The notes under the pieces: generated by a model | Told to the model about the DNA's origin: nothing | The model's database searches: none | What the model saw: only the letters and a program-made list of their open reading frames with translations | Program-made: the position numbers and the translations under genes | Part shown: in pieces, positions 18,947 through 27,131 of the stretch | Layout of the letters: the number at the start of each line of letters is the position of its first letter | Numbering within the stretch: the stretch's first letter is position 1 | NCBI RefSeq assembly: GCF_900112575.1 | Contig: NZ_FOMH01000006.1 | Location: forward strand, 124,001-188,000 | Length of the DNA stretch: 64,000 nucleotides | Reading direction: 5' to 3' | Source: Flavobacterium phragmitis | GTDB lineage: Bacteria; Bacteroidota; Bacteroidia; Flavobacteriales; Flavobacteriaceae

Positions 18947-20995
18947 ATGAAAAAAATATATACTTTTTTAATCCTTTTATTCCTAACTGGAATTATGCAA
19001 GCACAAGATCGTCCACAACCCAAACCAGGAAACGCCCCAGTAGTCAACATCAAAAAACCGCAGACCTTTGTTTTGGCAAACGGAATGAAAGTTTTGATTG
19101 TTGAAAACCACAAATTACCTCGAGTAAGCTTTACCCTTACTTTAGATAATGCACCGTTTACTGAAGGCAACAAAAAAGGTGTTGACGAATTGACCAGCAG
19201 CTTAATAGGAAACGGAACTAAAAAAACAACAAAAGAAGCTTTTAACGAAGAAATTGACTTTTATGGAGCCAATATAAACTTCAATTCACAAGGTGCATAC
19301 GCAAGTTCATTATCAAAATATTCTGGACGTGTTTTAGAGCTTTTGGCCGAAGGTGCTTTACAGCCCAATTTCACTCAAACTGAATTCGACAAAGAAAAGG
19401 CTAAATTGCTTGAAGGCCTTAAAGCAGACGAGAAAAGCGTTCCTGCAATTTCAAATAGAGTTGTTGATGTTTTAGCGTTTGGAAAAAGCCATCCAAACGG
19501 AGAATTTCTTTCAGAAGAAACCGTAAAAAATGTGACGTTAGAAGATGTTCAAAACAACTACAATACTCATTTCGTTCCAGAAAATGCATATTTAGTAATC
19601 ATTGGAGATATTAAATTTAAAGAAACAAAAGCTGCTGTTGAAAAATTATTCAGCAAATGGAAAAAACAAAGTGCGCCAAAAAATACTTATCCTGATCCAG
19701 TCAACCCTTCGAAATTACAAATTGATTTTGTAGATGTTCCAAATGCAGTTCAATCTGAAATTTCATTGGTAAATACTGTCAATTTAAAAATGAGCGATCC
19801 TGATTTTTTTCCTGCGGTAATTGCAAACCAAATTTTAGGAGGTGATTTCAACAGTTATTTAAACATGAATTTACGTGAGCAGCATGCTTGGACTTACGGA
19901 GCAAGCTCAAGCATTGGAAGCGGAAAATATGTGACTAAATTCAAAGCCAATTCTGCAGTTAGAAATACAGTTACAGACAGCGCTGTTGTTCAGTTTATTA
20001 AAGAAATTAAAAGAATACGAACTGAAAGAGTAGATCCAGAAGTTTTAAGAAATGTAAAAGCTGGTTATATTGGAAGATTTGTAATGCAGGTTGAAAAACC
20101 ACAGGCTGTTGCTCGTTATGCACTAAACATCGAAACAGAGAAACTTCCAGCCGATTTCTATGAAAAATACATTCAGACCATCAACAATGTTAGTGCTGAT
20201 GATATTTACCGCGTTGCCAACAAATACTTTTTATTGGACAATATGCGAATTGTAATTGTTGGAAAAGGTTCTGATGTTCTTGCTGGCTTAGAAAAACTTC
20301 AAATTCCAATTTCCTATTTCGATAAATACGGAAATCCTACTGAAAAACCTTCAACTAAAAAGGAAGCTCCTAAAGATTTAACTGCCAAAACAGTTTTTGA
20401 AAATTACATTAAAGCAATTGGAGGAGAAAAAGCGGTTACAGCAGTAAAAACACTTTACATGAACGGTTCCACAACTATTCCACAAGCCCCTACTCCATTA
20501 ACTTTTACATCTAAATTAGATTCTAAAGGCAAAATGATGGTTTCGCTTTCTATGGGAACTATGAATATAATGAAGCAGGTTGTTAACGAAAAAGGCGCTT
20601 ATATTGAACAACAAGGTCAGAGAAAAGATCTTCAAGGAGAAGATTTAGCCGAAATGAAAGCAAACGCCACCCCTTTTGAAGAATTACAGCTTGTAAAAAG
20701 AACCGATCTTAAAGTAGAAGGAATCGAGCCAATTAACGGAAACGATGCTTATGTTATTAAAGACGGCAAAACAACTTATTACTATGATGTTAAATCAGGT
20801 CTAAAAACAGCCGAATCTAAACTTCGCGAACAAGGTGGAAAATCAGCAACACAAATCACAAACTTCAACGATTACAAAGAAGTAAAAGGTGTAAAAGTTC
20901 CTTTTAACTTAGTTCAAAATGTTGGTTTTGAATTGGATATTAAAATGTCTGACATCAAAATAAACGAAGGAGTTTCTGAGAAAGATTTTCTTTAA
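18947..20995 (+). CDS. M16 family non-catalytic subunit with C-terminal LolA-like domain
   Basis: The 682-residue protein has a signal peptide (about 1-19, IMQA). Residues about 35-470 form the two M16 halves, but the HxxEH motif is replaced (KGVDELTSSLIGNGT), so it is the inactive partner. R/Y-loop residues (NLREQHAWTYGASSSIG) are kept. Residues about 480-682 (NYIKAIGGEKAVTAVKTLYMNG...) form an added domain resembling outer-membrane lipoprotein-sorting (LolA/LolB-like) folds. It forms an operon with the active M16 gene and ends at a strong terminator. Confidence 0.88.
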   Translation: MKKIYTFLILLFLTGIMQAQDRPQPKPGNAPVVNIKKPQTFVLANGMKVLIVENHKLPRVSFTLTLDNAPFTEGNKKGVDELTSSLIGNGTKKTTKEAFNEEIDFYGANINFNSQGAYASSLSKYSGRVLELLAEGALQPNFTQTEFDKEKAKLLEGLKADEKSVPAISNRVVDVLAFGKSHPNGEFLSEETVKNVTLEDVQNNYNTHFVPENAYLVIIGDIKFKETKAAVEKLFSKWKKQSAPKNTYPDPVNPSKLQIDFVDVPNAVQSEISLVNTVNLKMSDPDFFPAVIANQILGGDFNSYLNMNLREQHAWTYGASSSIGSGKYVTKFKANSAVRNTVTDSAVVQFIKEIKRIRTERVDPEVLRNVKAGYIGRFVMQVEKPQAVARYALNIETEKLPADFYEKYIQTINNVSADDIYRVANKYFLLDNMRIVIVGKGSDVLAGLEKLQIPISYFDKYGNPTEKPSTKKEAPKDLTAKTVFENYIKAIGGEKAVTAVKTLYMNGSTTIPQAPTPLTFTSKLDSKGKMMVSLSMGTMNIMKQVVNEKGAYIEQQGQRKDLQGEDLAEMKANATPFEELQLVKRTDLKVEGIEPINGNDAYVIKDGKTTYYYDVKSGLKTAESKLREQGGKSATQITNFNDYKEVKGVKVPFNLVQNVGFELDIKMSDIKINEGVSEKDFL

Positions 20996-21021
20996 GGCAT
21001 TAAGGTGCTAAGATTTTTGAA

Positions 21022-21062
21022 GGCTTTGTCAAAGTTTTAAACTTTGACAAAGCTTTTTTTTA
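21022..21062 (+). terminator. Terminator of the M16 operon
   Basis: The stem GCTTTGTCAAAGTT / AACTTTGACAAAGC is followed by eight T. Confidence 0.85.
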
Positions 21063-21073
21063 GAGACTTTGTT

Positions 21074-21152
21074 TTGTCAGGCTGAGCGAAGTCGAAGCCC
21101 CCGTTCCAATTGACGTGCCCTTCTCCCGAAGCCTCGGGACCGCTCAAGGTGA
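21074..21152. repeat. Dispersed repeat TTGTCAGGCTGAGCGAAGTC, copy 1
   Basis: The stretch TTGTCAGGCTGAGCGAAGTCGAAGCC is followed by a GC-rich part with the palindrome CCCGAAGCCTCGGGA and GCTCAAGGTGACAT. The first 25 bases recur at 51347-51371. GC content is clearly above that of the surroundings. Confidence 0.7.
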
Positions 21153-21205
21153 CATCCGTTGTCAATTTAAAAATGAAACTTTACAAAAATCATTTCGACT
21201 CAAAA

Positions 21206-22072
21206 TCATTTCTTAGCCGACAAATAAACCCCTATCAAAATAATAAAAGCACCAACCGACTGAATCGGAGTCAGCATTTCGTTATCTAATAATCCCCAGA
21301 AAAAGGCAACGATTGGAATCAAATAGGTTACAGATGTTGCGAAAACCGGCGATGACATCTGAATTAGTTTAAAGAAAAGAATATTAGCTATTCCAGTTCC
21401 TAAAACTCCCAAAATCATCACAAAAAATATCGAATGTTGTGTTTCAGCAAAATGTATTTTCTGGCTGATATCTGTTGCACTTAAAATGATTAATGCAGGC
21501 AGAAAAAGCACTGCAAAATTCCCCGTTGTGATACTTATCGAATTTAAATCGTGCAGGTATTTTTTAATCAAATTGACATTAATGGCATAACTAAGCGTTG
21601 CAATAACCACCAGTAAAACATAGAGATAATTTTGCGTTCCGCTTGAGGAATCTCCGCTTAAAACCAACAACAGGCAACCAACAAGACCAATAAAAACACC
21701 TAAAACCTGCCTTTTTTGAAACTGAATTCCAAAAGCTATTATTCCTAAAATTAATGTATTTAAAGGCGTCAAAGAATTCAAAATTGCTACAATCGAACTA
21801 TTTACTTGAGTTTCGGCGATAGCAAAAAGGTAAGCTGGCATAAAAGTTCCAAAAAGAGAAGTGATTGCTACATATTTCCATTGCTGGCGGGAAATTTTTC
21901 GCAAACTATTAAATCCAAAAATCAATAAAAACAATGCCGCAAAAATGATGCGGAAGGAACCAACCTGAATCGCAGTTAAACCAATTAATCCCTTTTTTAT
22001 CAGAATAAAAGAACTTCCCCAGATAAGAGAGAGAATCGCCAAGTACAGCCATTTTAACTGTTTTGTTTCCAT
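21206..22072 (-). CDS. EamA family (DMT superfamily) transporter
   Basis: The 288-residue protein has ten predicted membrane spans in two EamA repeats. The start LKWLYLAILSLIWGSSFILIKKGL is the signature of the family. These are exporters of amino acids or metabolites in the inner membrane; the substrate is unknown. It is divergent from the HMA-domain lipoprotein gene and stands alone. Confidence 0.9.
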   Translation of the reverse strand: METKQLKWLYLAILSLIWGSSFILIKKGLIGLTAIQVGSFRIIFAALFLLIFGFNSLRKISRQQWKYVAITSLFGTFMPAYLFAIAETQVNSSIVAILNSLTPLNTLILGIIAFGIQFQKRQVLGVFIGLVGCLLLVLSGDSSSGTQNYLYVLLVVIATLSYAINVNLIKKYLHDLNSISITTGNFAVLFLPALIILSATDISQKIHFAETQHSIFFVMILGVLGTGIANILFFKLIQMSSPVFATSVTYLIPIVAFFWGLLDNEMLTPIQSVGAFIILIGVYLSAKK

Positions 22073-22173
22073 AGATCAAGTTTTACTGCAAATTTGTAAT
22101 TATTTTACGAACTGACGGCTCACTTTTTAGTAATTTTGCAGGCAACTAATTAGCAATTTAAAATTTATATATA

Positions 22174-22551
22174 ATGAAAATTTCAAAAATCTTAATCACT
22201 GCAACAATCGCTGGCTTAGTGTTCATTGGCTGTAAAAAAGAAGAAGATAAAAGTCTTCAGGTCGTAAATGCAGAAAAAAGTGTTCCAAAAGAACACAAAC
22301 CAATTGCTGCCGAAAATCTTCAAACAGCAAGTTTCACAATCGACGGAATGACTTGTGCTGTTGGATGCGCTAAAACAATCGAAGAAGAATTAGCCAATCT
22401 TGACGGAGTTGAAAAAGCAACTGTCGATTTTGACAAGAAAACAGCAACAGTAAGTTTTGATAAAACGATTCAAAACTCAGAATCTTTAACAAAAACAGTT
22501 CAGGAAACAGGAGACGGAAAAACATATAAAGTTTCGAATTTTAAGTCTTAA
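22174..22551 (+). CDS. Heavy-metal-associated (HMA) domain lipoprotein
   Basis: The 125-residue protein has a lipobox (FIGC, Cys20), a short linker, then an HMA fold at about 52-122. The metal loop reads GMTCAVGCA, which places the cysteines at 61 and 65 as CxxxC rather than the usual CxxC. It probably binds copper or another soft metal on the periplasmic side. A promoter-like TAATTTTG lies at 22131-22138, and a hairpin terminator follows directly. Confidence 0.85.
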   Translation: MKISKILITATIAGLVFIGCKKEEDKSLQVVNAEKSVPKEHKPIAAENLQTASFTIDGMTCAVGCAKTIEEELANLDGVEKATVDFDKKTATVSFDKTIQNSESLTKTVQETGDGKTYKVSNFKS

Positions 22552-22569
22552 ATTCGAAATTCAACCAAA

Positions 22570-22610
22570 TAAAAACGGCTGTTTCAAAAATTGAAATAGC
22601 CGTTTTTATT
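22570..22610. terminator. Terminator after the HMA lipoprotein gene
   Basis: The arms AAAAACGGCTGTTTCA / TGAAATAGCCGTTTTT pair with a small mismatch; poly-A before and poly-T after make it potentially bidirectional. Confidence 0.8.
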
Positions 22611-22616
22611 CTACAT

Positions 22617-22797
22617 TGTTCCGTAGGAACATTTCGTCGGTAGAAAATTATATTATCATCCAGATTTTACGTTCCGTAGGAACGTGTGGTTTTTTAATTG
22701 TTTTTGCTGAAAATTGCATGCCAAACGTTCCTACGGAACGTGTAAATACATCTGGTTACATTTTTTTTCTACCAACGAAACATTCCTACGGAATGAT
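22617..22797. repeat. Cluster of four GTTCC/GGAAC palindromes
   Basis: Four palindromes of the type GTTCCGTAGGAAC are centred near 22624, 22677, 22733 and 22788, with TTTCGTCGGTAGAAAA and its complement at the two ends. Spacing is irregular. A related cluster with the core CCTAACGG is at 62508-62656. This fills the gene-free stretch 22552-22870 together with two terminators. Confidence 0.7.
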
Positions 22798-22827
22798 AGT
22801 TCAAGATTAAAATATAAACAATTGCAA

Positions 22828-22868
22828 TAAAAAAGGGCTGTTTCAATTTTTAAAACAGCCCTTTTATT
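22828..22868 (-). terminator. Terminator of the mutY-ssb-gldE-gldD cluster
   Basis: On the minus strand AAGGGCTGTTTTA pairs with its complement around AAATTG and is followed by six T, just after the gldD stop. Confidence 0.8.
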
Positions 22869-22870
22869 TT

Positions 22871-23431
22871 TTATTTCCACTTCAGCGTTTCCATCAGACG
22901 CTGCATATCGTTTTTAACATAACTCGCAGCAGGCATAATCGAATCAAAATTTGGTTTTGCGTAAAAGTACATCGAACCAATTAAAAAATGTTTTGTACTG
23001 TCGGTAACGTAAAACTGAGAATTTGTTGCTGCGTTTCCATCAACTTGGTAAAACATTCCGTAAACCTTTTTCTGCGGATTTAAATAAGGCTGTTCCAAAA
23101 TATCATCTGCTTTAATTACGTGTTCGTAAGTTAGCTTTTGAGCATCTCTCAACAACTTATCGATATTGCCGTTTACAGGCTTATAAGTCAAATAAATAGT
23201 TGCTTTCATCTTTGGATAAGTAATCGCAAAGCCGCATTCTTTTTCTCCTTTAATAATAGCATCTTCATTCATTTCAAAAGCAAACGGACAGTTATTTTCA
23301 AAATTCATGTATTTTGCTTCCGGATAATCCAATCGCAGAAAACTCGCCGGTTTTGGCACAACATCATTTTTACAGCTCAAAACTGTTAGTGCAAGTAAAA
23401 TTGCTGTTATTGAAAATATTCTATTAAACAT
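22871..23431 (-). CDS. gldD: Gliding motility lipoprotein GldD
   Basis: The 186-residue lipoprotein has a lipobox (TVLSC, Cys20), then a compact domain (PKPASFLRLDYPEAKY ... LKWK). GldD is required for gliding and for type IX secretion in F. johnsoniae. Its start overlaps the gldE stop by 8 bases (ATGTTTAA), which implies coupled translation. The gldE-gldD pair is the conserved arrangement. Confidence 0.93.
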   Translation of the reverse strand: MFNRIFSITAILLALTVLSCKNDVVPKPASFLRLDYPEAKYMNFENNCPFAFEMNEDAIIKGEKECGFAITYPKMKATIYLTYKPVNGNIDKLLRDAQKLTYEHVIKADDILEQPYLNPQKKVYGMFYQVDGNAATNSQFYVTDSTKHFLIGSMYFYAKPNFDSIMPAASYVKNDMQRLMETLKWK

Positions 23432-24728
23432 TTTTATTAATTGTTACTTTTATTTGTTTTACGCGCTTTTTATCAACTGTTTCTACTGTAAAAACACAGT
23501 TTTCAAAGGGCACTTTCTGATCTTTTTTCGGAAAATTACCTAAGATTTCCAGAATAAATCCCGCCAGTGTTTCGGCTTCTCCTTTATGAGATTCAAAAAC
23601 ATCTTCGTCAACATCTACAATTCTGTAGAAATCTTTCAGGTTTATTTTTCCTTCAAAAAGAAAATTATTATCATCAATCTGCGAGAAGTTCAGATTTTCA
23701 TCATCAAACTCATCACTAATATCCCCTACAATCTCTTCAATTACATCTTCCAAAGAAACCAATCCCGACGTTCCTCCATATTCGTCAACTACAATCGCCA
23801 AATGGCTTTTTAAGCTCTGGAAATCTTTCAATAAATTGTCCAGTTTTTTATTCTCCGGAACAAAGAACGCTTCTCTAATCAAAGAAGTCCAATCAAATTC
23901 TTCTTTATCAATATGAGGAAGTAGATCCTTTACGAAAAGCACTCCTTCAATCTGATCAATATTATCTCGATATACTGGAATCCTGGAAAAACCTGTTTCG
24001 ATTATTTTCGGATAAATTTCTGCAAATGTCTCTGATATTTCCAATGCAAAAATATCAATTCTTGGACTCATTACCTGTTTTGTATCGGTATTTCCAAAAG
24101 AAACAATTCCTTCCAAGATTTTCTGTTCTTCTGTTGATGTTCCTTCCGAGTCCGTAAGTTCCAAAGCCTGAGAAAGTTGATTGACTGAAAAATTACTTTT
24201 CTGCTTTCCTAATTTATTTTGAAAATAGATGGTTATTTCACGCATTGGCAGACTTATCGGCGAAAGCACTTTATCTAAAAACGCCAAAGGATAAGCCACT
24301 CGTTTTGCAAAACTTTTACTGTTTCGGCTTGCGTAAACTTTTGGCAAAACCTCTCCAAATAATAAAATCAGGAAAGTCACCAAAATAACTTCTAAAGTAA
24401 ATTTAAGCACTGCCGAACCTACACCTGCAAAAATGCTACGGCCTATGTAAGCAAACAGGATAACAACTCCTATGTTAAAAAAATTATTAGCTACGAGTAA
24501 TGTTGCCAAGAGTTTTTTAGGTCTATCTAATAAATTGGAAATAATTTTACCTTTTGCCTGATTATCGTTTAAAGTATCATCGATATCTTGCTGAGACAAA
24601 GAAAAAAGGGCAACTTCGGCACCTGAAACTATGGCTGACAGAAATAACAATATAAATATTCCGACAAAGCCAATAATTAAATTAGTGTCTAGATTTGTAG
24701 AGAAAAGTAAACTGGGCTCCGGGTCCAA
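23424..24728 (-). CDS. gldE: Gliding motility-associated protein GldE (CNNM/CorC-like)
   Basis: The 434-residue membrane protein has an N-terminal CNNM domain with about four spans (17-150), a CBS pair (about 205-340, MSPRIDIFALE ... VVDEYGGTSGLVSLEDVIEEIVGDI) and a CorC/HlyC transporter-associated domain at the C-terminus. Similar proteins affect Mg/Co transport. In F. johnsoniae extra GldE partly suppresses some gldD mutants. The start is TTG (no in-frame ATG precedes the hydrophobic region). Confidence 0.92.
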   Translation of the reverse strand: MDPEPSLLFSTNLDTNLIIGFVGIFILLFLSAIVSGAEVALFSLSQQDIDDTLNDNQAKGKIISNLLDRPKKLLATLLVANNFFNIGVVILFAYIGRSIFAGVGSAVLKFTLEVILVTFLILLFGEVLPKVYASRNSKSFAKRVAYPLAFLDKVLSPISLPMREITIYFQNKLGKQKSNFSVNQLSQALELTDSEGTSTEEQKILEGIVSFGNTDTKQVMSPRIDIFALEISETFAEIYPKIIETGFSRIPVYRDNIDQIEGVLFVKDLLPHIDKEEFDWTSLIREAFFVPENKKLDNLLKDFQSLKSHLAIVVDEYGGTSGLVSLEDVIEEIVGDISDEFDDENLNFSQIDDNNFLFEGKINLKDFYRIVDVDEDVFESHKGEAETLAGFILEILGNFPKKDQKVPFENCVFTVETVDKKRVKQIKVTINKNV

Positions 24729-24754
24729 ATTGCATAAAATTAGTTAAACATCAC

Positions 24755-25195
24755 TTAGAAAGGCAGATCATTAATCGGAAGCCCTTCATTAGCAGCATCA
24801 AAGTTAGTATTTTTTGTTGATTCCGCCTCTTGATTTTGTCTGGTATGTGCAGTTTCTTTTTTGGTAGTCAGAAAAGTAAACTCGGTAACTTGAATTTCTG
24901 TCGTATATTTGGTAGTTCCATCTTCGGCCTGCCATTGGCGAGATTTAATTCTACCTTCAACATATATCTTATCTCCTTTTGAGAGATATTTTTCGCAGAT
25001 TTCCGCTGCTTTGTTTCGAACAACCAAGTTATGCCATTCTGTGGAAGTTATTTTTTCATTGGTTGTTTTATTGATATACACCTCATTGGTTGCCAGCTGA
25101 AAACGTCCGATGCAGTTCCCTCCATCAAAATAATGCATCTTCACATCATCGCCCAAATGGCCAATAAGCATCACTTTATTTAATGTTCCGTTCAT
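24755..25195 (-). CDS. ssb: Single-stranded DNA-binding protein
   Basis: The 146-residue protein has an OB fold at about 1-110 (MNGTLNKVMLIGHLGDDV ... ) and a short acidic tail ending INDLPF, the tip that docks replication and repair proteins. The earlier in-frame start at 25219 only adds an atypical leader, so MNGTL at 25195 was chosen. It lies between mutY and gldE, on the same strand. Confidence 0.95.
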   Translation of the reverse strand: MNGTLNKVMLIGHLGDDVKMHYFDGGNCIGRFQLATNEVYINKTTNEKITSTEWHNLVVRNKAAEICEKYLSKGDKIYVEGRIKSRQWQAEDGTTKYTTEIQVTEFTFLTTKKETAHTRQNQEAESTKNTNFDAANEGLPINDLPF

Positions 25196-25231
25196 AGTTT
25201 TTGGTAGTATTTCTCCCAAAGATACATTTTT

Positions 25232-26308
25232 TTAGCAATTTATTTCCTGCTTTTCTATAAAATTATAAATCACAATTGGGAAAGGAAAAGTTTTTAATAT
25301 TTCAGCATCTACTCCGTTCTCAATTTTCTCTTTTACTTTAACTTTCCAAAACTGTATATGCAAGTGCTGGTGAGAAAGTTTATGTATAATTGTTGACTCA
25401 CTGTAATCTTCTATACTTATAATAGTATAAAAAGGAAACATTTCATCTTTTGCGGCTTTTGAAATCACATCAAAGTCCACAATCGTCTGAGTTTCCAAAA
25501 GTGGAAATTCATATAGATTATGCCAGATTCCTTTTTCTGTTCTCTTTTGAATTAAAGTATTCCCACAAACATCTTCTAAAATCAAATAGTTAAAATAACG
25601 ATTGGTAACTTTAATCTTTTTAGATTTTACAGGCAGCTGATTCACTTTCCCTTTTTGTAATGCAGCACAACTTTCATTAAAAACACATTTAGAGCAATCA
25701 GGACTTTTAGGAACGCATTGCAAGGCGCCAAATTCCATTATCGCCTGATTAAAAATCGCAGGATTAGCTTCGCTCAATTCGGCTTCGCCTCGGGTTTCTT
25801 TAGGCATTAATTCTTGTGCCAAAGCTGCAAACTCTTTTTTAGCAGACGGAAGCGCAATATCTGTTTCTACATCAAAATAACGTGACAATACTCGAAATAC
25901 ATTTCCATCAACCACAGGAACTGCTTCATTATAAGAAAACGAAGCAATTGCAGCCGCCGTATATTCGCCAACACCTTTAAGTTTTAAAAGCTCTTTATAC
26001 GAATCTGGAAAAACACCATTTAAATCGTAAGCAATATATTGAGCCGTTTTATGAAGATTTCGAGCTCTGGAATAATAGCCTAACCCCTGCCAAAGTTTCA
26101 AAACTTTTTCTTCAGGAGCATCGGCCAAATCTTTTACAGTAGGAAATTCCTTGGTAAATGCAAAAAAATAAGGCATTCCTTGAGCAACTCGCGTTTGCTG
26201 AAGCATAATTTCTGAGAGCCAAATTTGGTACGGATCGACCGTTTTTCGCCACGGCAAATCACGCTTGTTTTGTAAATACCATTTTATCAATATGTTAGAA
26301 AAATCCAT
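25232..26308 (-). CDS. mutY: A/G-specific adenine glycosylase MutY
   Basis: The protein of about 358 residues removes adenine mispaired with 8-oxoguanine. The N-terminal helix-hairpin-helix and catalytic region (LPWRKTVDPYQIWLSEIMLQQTRV, then LKGVGEYTAAAIASF with VVDGNV) is complete. The 4Fe-4S cluster cysteines appear as C-x6-C-x2-C-x5-C (CVPKSPDCSKCVFNESC). A NUDIX-like C-domain reads the oxoG strand. MDFSNI at 26308 is the better start than 26329. Confidence 0.95.
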   Translation of the reverse strand: MDFSNILIKWYLQNKRDLPWRKTVDPYQIWLSEIMLQQTRVAQGMPYFFAFTKEFPTVKDLADAPEEKVLKLWQGLGYYSRARNLHKTAQYIAYDLNGVFPDSYKELLKLKGVGEYTAAAIASFSYNEAVPVVDGNVFRVLSRYFDVETDIALPSAKKEFAALAQELMPKETRGEAELSEANPAIFNQAIMEFGALQCVPKSPDCSKCVFNESCAALQKGKVNQLPVKSKKIKVTNRYFNYLILEDVCGNTLIQKRTEKGIWHNLYEFPLLETQTIVDFDVISKAAKDEMFPFYTIISIEDYSESTIIHKLSHQHLHIQFWKVKVKEKIENGVDAEILKTFPFPIVIYNFIEKQEINC

Positions 26309-26367
26309 TCGAAAATACTTAGAATACAAAAGTAAATGTTTATGTAATTAAAATTTAACGAATTAGC

Positions 26368-26399
26368 TTGATTAATTATTTTTTTAATTCCTATATTTG
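26368..26399 (+). promoter_or_regulatory. Promoter of the HU gene
   Basis: TTG at 26368-26370 and TATATTTG at 26392-26399, with 21 bases between, fit the flavobacterial pattern. The leader to the HU start is about 45 bases. Confidence 0.5.
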
Positions 26400-26448
26400 C
26401 AAACTCAAAAAAATAGTACACCATTTATAAAATAAAATAGGAAAGAAA

Positions 26449-26739
26449 ATGACGAAAGCAGATATCGTAGCGAAGATTTCAGAGAAACTAGGTCTTGAAA
26501 AAGGAGACGTTCAAGCAACAGTAGAAACTTTTATGGAAGAAGTTAAGACTTCTTTAGAAACTGGAGACAATGTTTACCTAAGAGGTTTTGGTAGTTTTAT
26601 CGTTAAAACTAGAGCTGAAAAAACTGGAAGAAACATTTCTAAAAACACAACAATTAAAATTCCAGCACACAATATTCCTGCGTTTAAACCTGCAAAAGTT
26701 TTTGTAGAAGGAGTTAAAACAAACAACGAAGCAAAATAA
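26449..26739 (+). CDS. HU/IHF family DNA-binding protein
   Basis: The 96-residue histone-like protein starts MTKADIVAKISEKLGLEK and has the DNA-arm stretch RGFGSFIVKTRAEKTGRN..., with the IP near IPAHNIPAFKPAK. It bends DNA and shapes the nucleoid. It follows a two-box promoter and is followed after 27 bases by the 30-residue basic protein gene, so the two may share a transcript that ends at 26876. Confidence 0.95.
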   Translation: MTKADIVAKISEKLGLEKGDVQATVETFMEEVKTSLETGDNVYLRGFGSFIVKTRAEKTGRNISKNTTIKIPAHNIPAFKPAKVFVEGVKTNNEAK

Positions 26740-26766
26740 TATTAATTAACATAAATCAGACACGAT

Positions 26767-26859
26767 ATGCCAAGTGGTAAAAAAAGAAAGAGACATAAGG
26801 TAGCGACTCACAAACGTAAAAAGAGAGCGAGAGCTAACCGCCACAAAAAGAAAAAGTAG
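26767..26859 (+). CDS. 30-residue AURKAIP1/COX24 (mS38-like) ribosomal-type protein
   Basis: The gene encodes 30 residues beginning MPSGKKRKRHKVATHKRKKR, about 60% Lys, Arg and His. The pattern HK-x3-HKRKKR-x-R-x-NRHK matches the AURKAIP1/COX24 domain seen in mitochondrial mS38 and in actinobacterial bS22. I therefore infer a ribosome component. F. johnsoniae ribosomes carry a novel small protein named bL38; I cannot tell whether this is it. The stop codon lies inside the stem of the terminator. It is too short for usual ORF calling. Confidence 0.82.
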   Translation: MPSGKKRKRHKVATHKRKKRARANRHKKKK

Positions 26860-26876
26860 TTTTAAACTACTTTTTT
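26852..26876 (+). terminator. Terminator overlapping the 30-residue gene's stop codon
   Basis: The arms AAAAGTAGTTT / AAACTACTTTT begin inside the last Lys codons, so ribosome release and terminator folding use the same bases. The 3' arm runs into TTTTTTC. Confidence 0.75.
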
Positions 26877-27131
26877 CTTTTTAAACGTTCATTGAAATTG
26901 AAAAAAGATGAAAGGGAAAAGAAAATAGAATATAGACCACAAAAAGTCTATTCTCTTTACTCTATTCTCTACCAATCTTCTTTTCACCGGGTTAATACCT
27001 GTTAAAAATATTGTTTAATCCATCTGTAGATAAGATTTTAGATTTTAGATTTCAGATTTTAGATTTTTCATTAAGTCTATACTCTATTCTCTATATTCTA
27101 TTTTCTGAAAAAACAGATAAAAATTTACAGT

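Noticed and set aside
18947..20995. Second M16 gene as a decayed pseudogene because HxxEH is missing
   Set aside because: The frame is fully open for 682 residues, and an inactive partner is normal in bacterial M16 pairs.
22617..22797. Regularly recurring short repeats that might be a CRISPR array
   Set aside because: Units are palindromes of 13-17 bases, occur in both directions, have unequal gaps, and no cas gene is near.
26985..27010. ACCGGGTTAATACCTGTT resembles part of a TPP riboswitch before rng
   Set aside because: The other conserved helices are missing and rng is not a thiamine gene.
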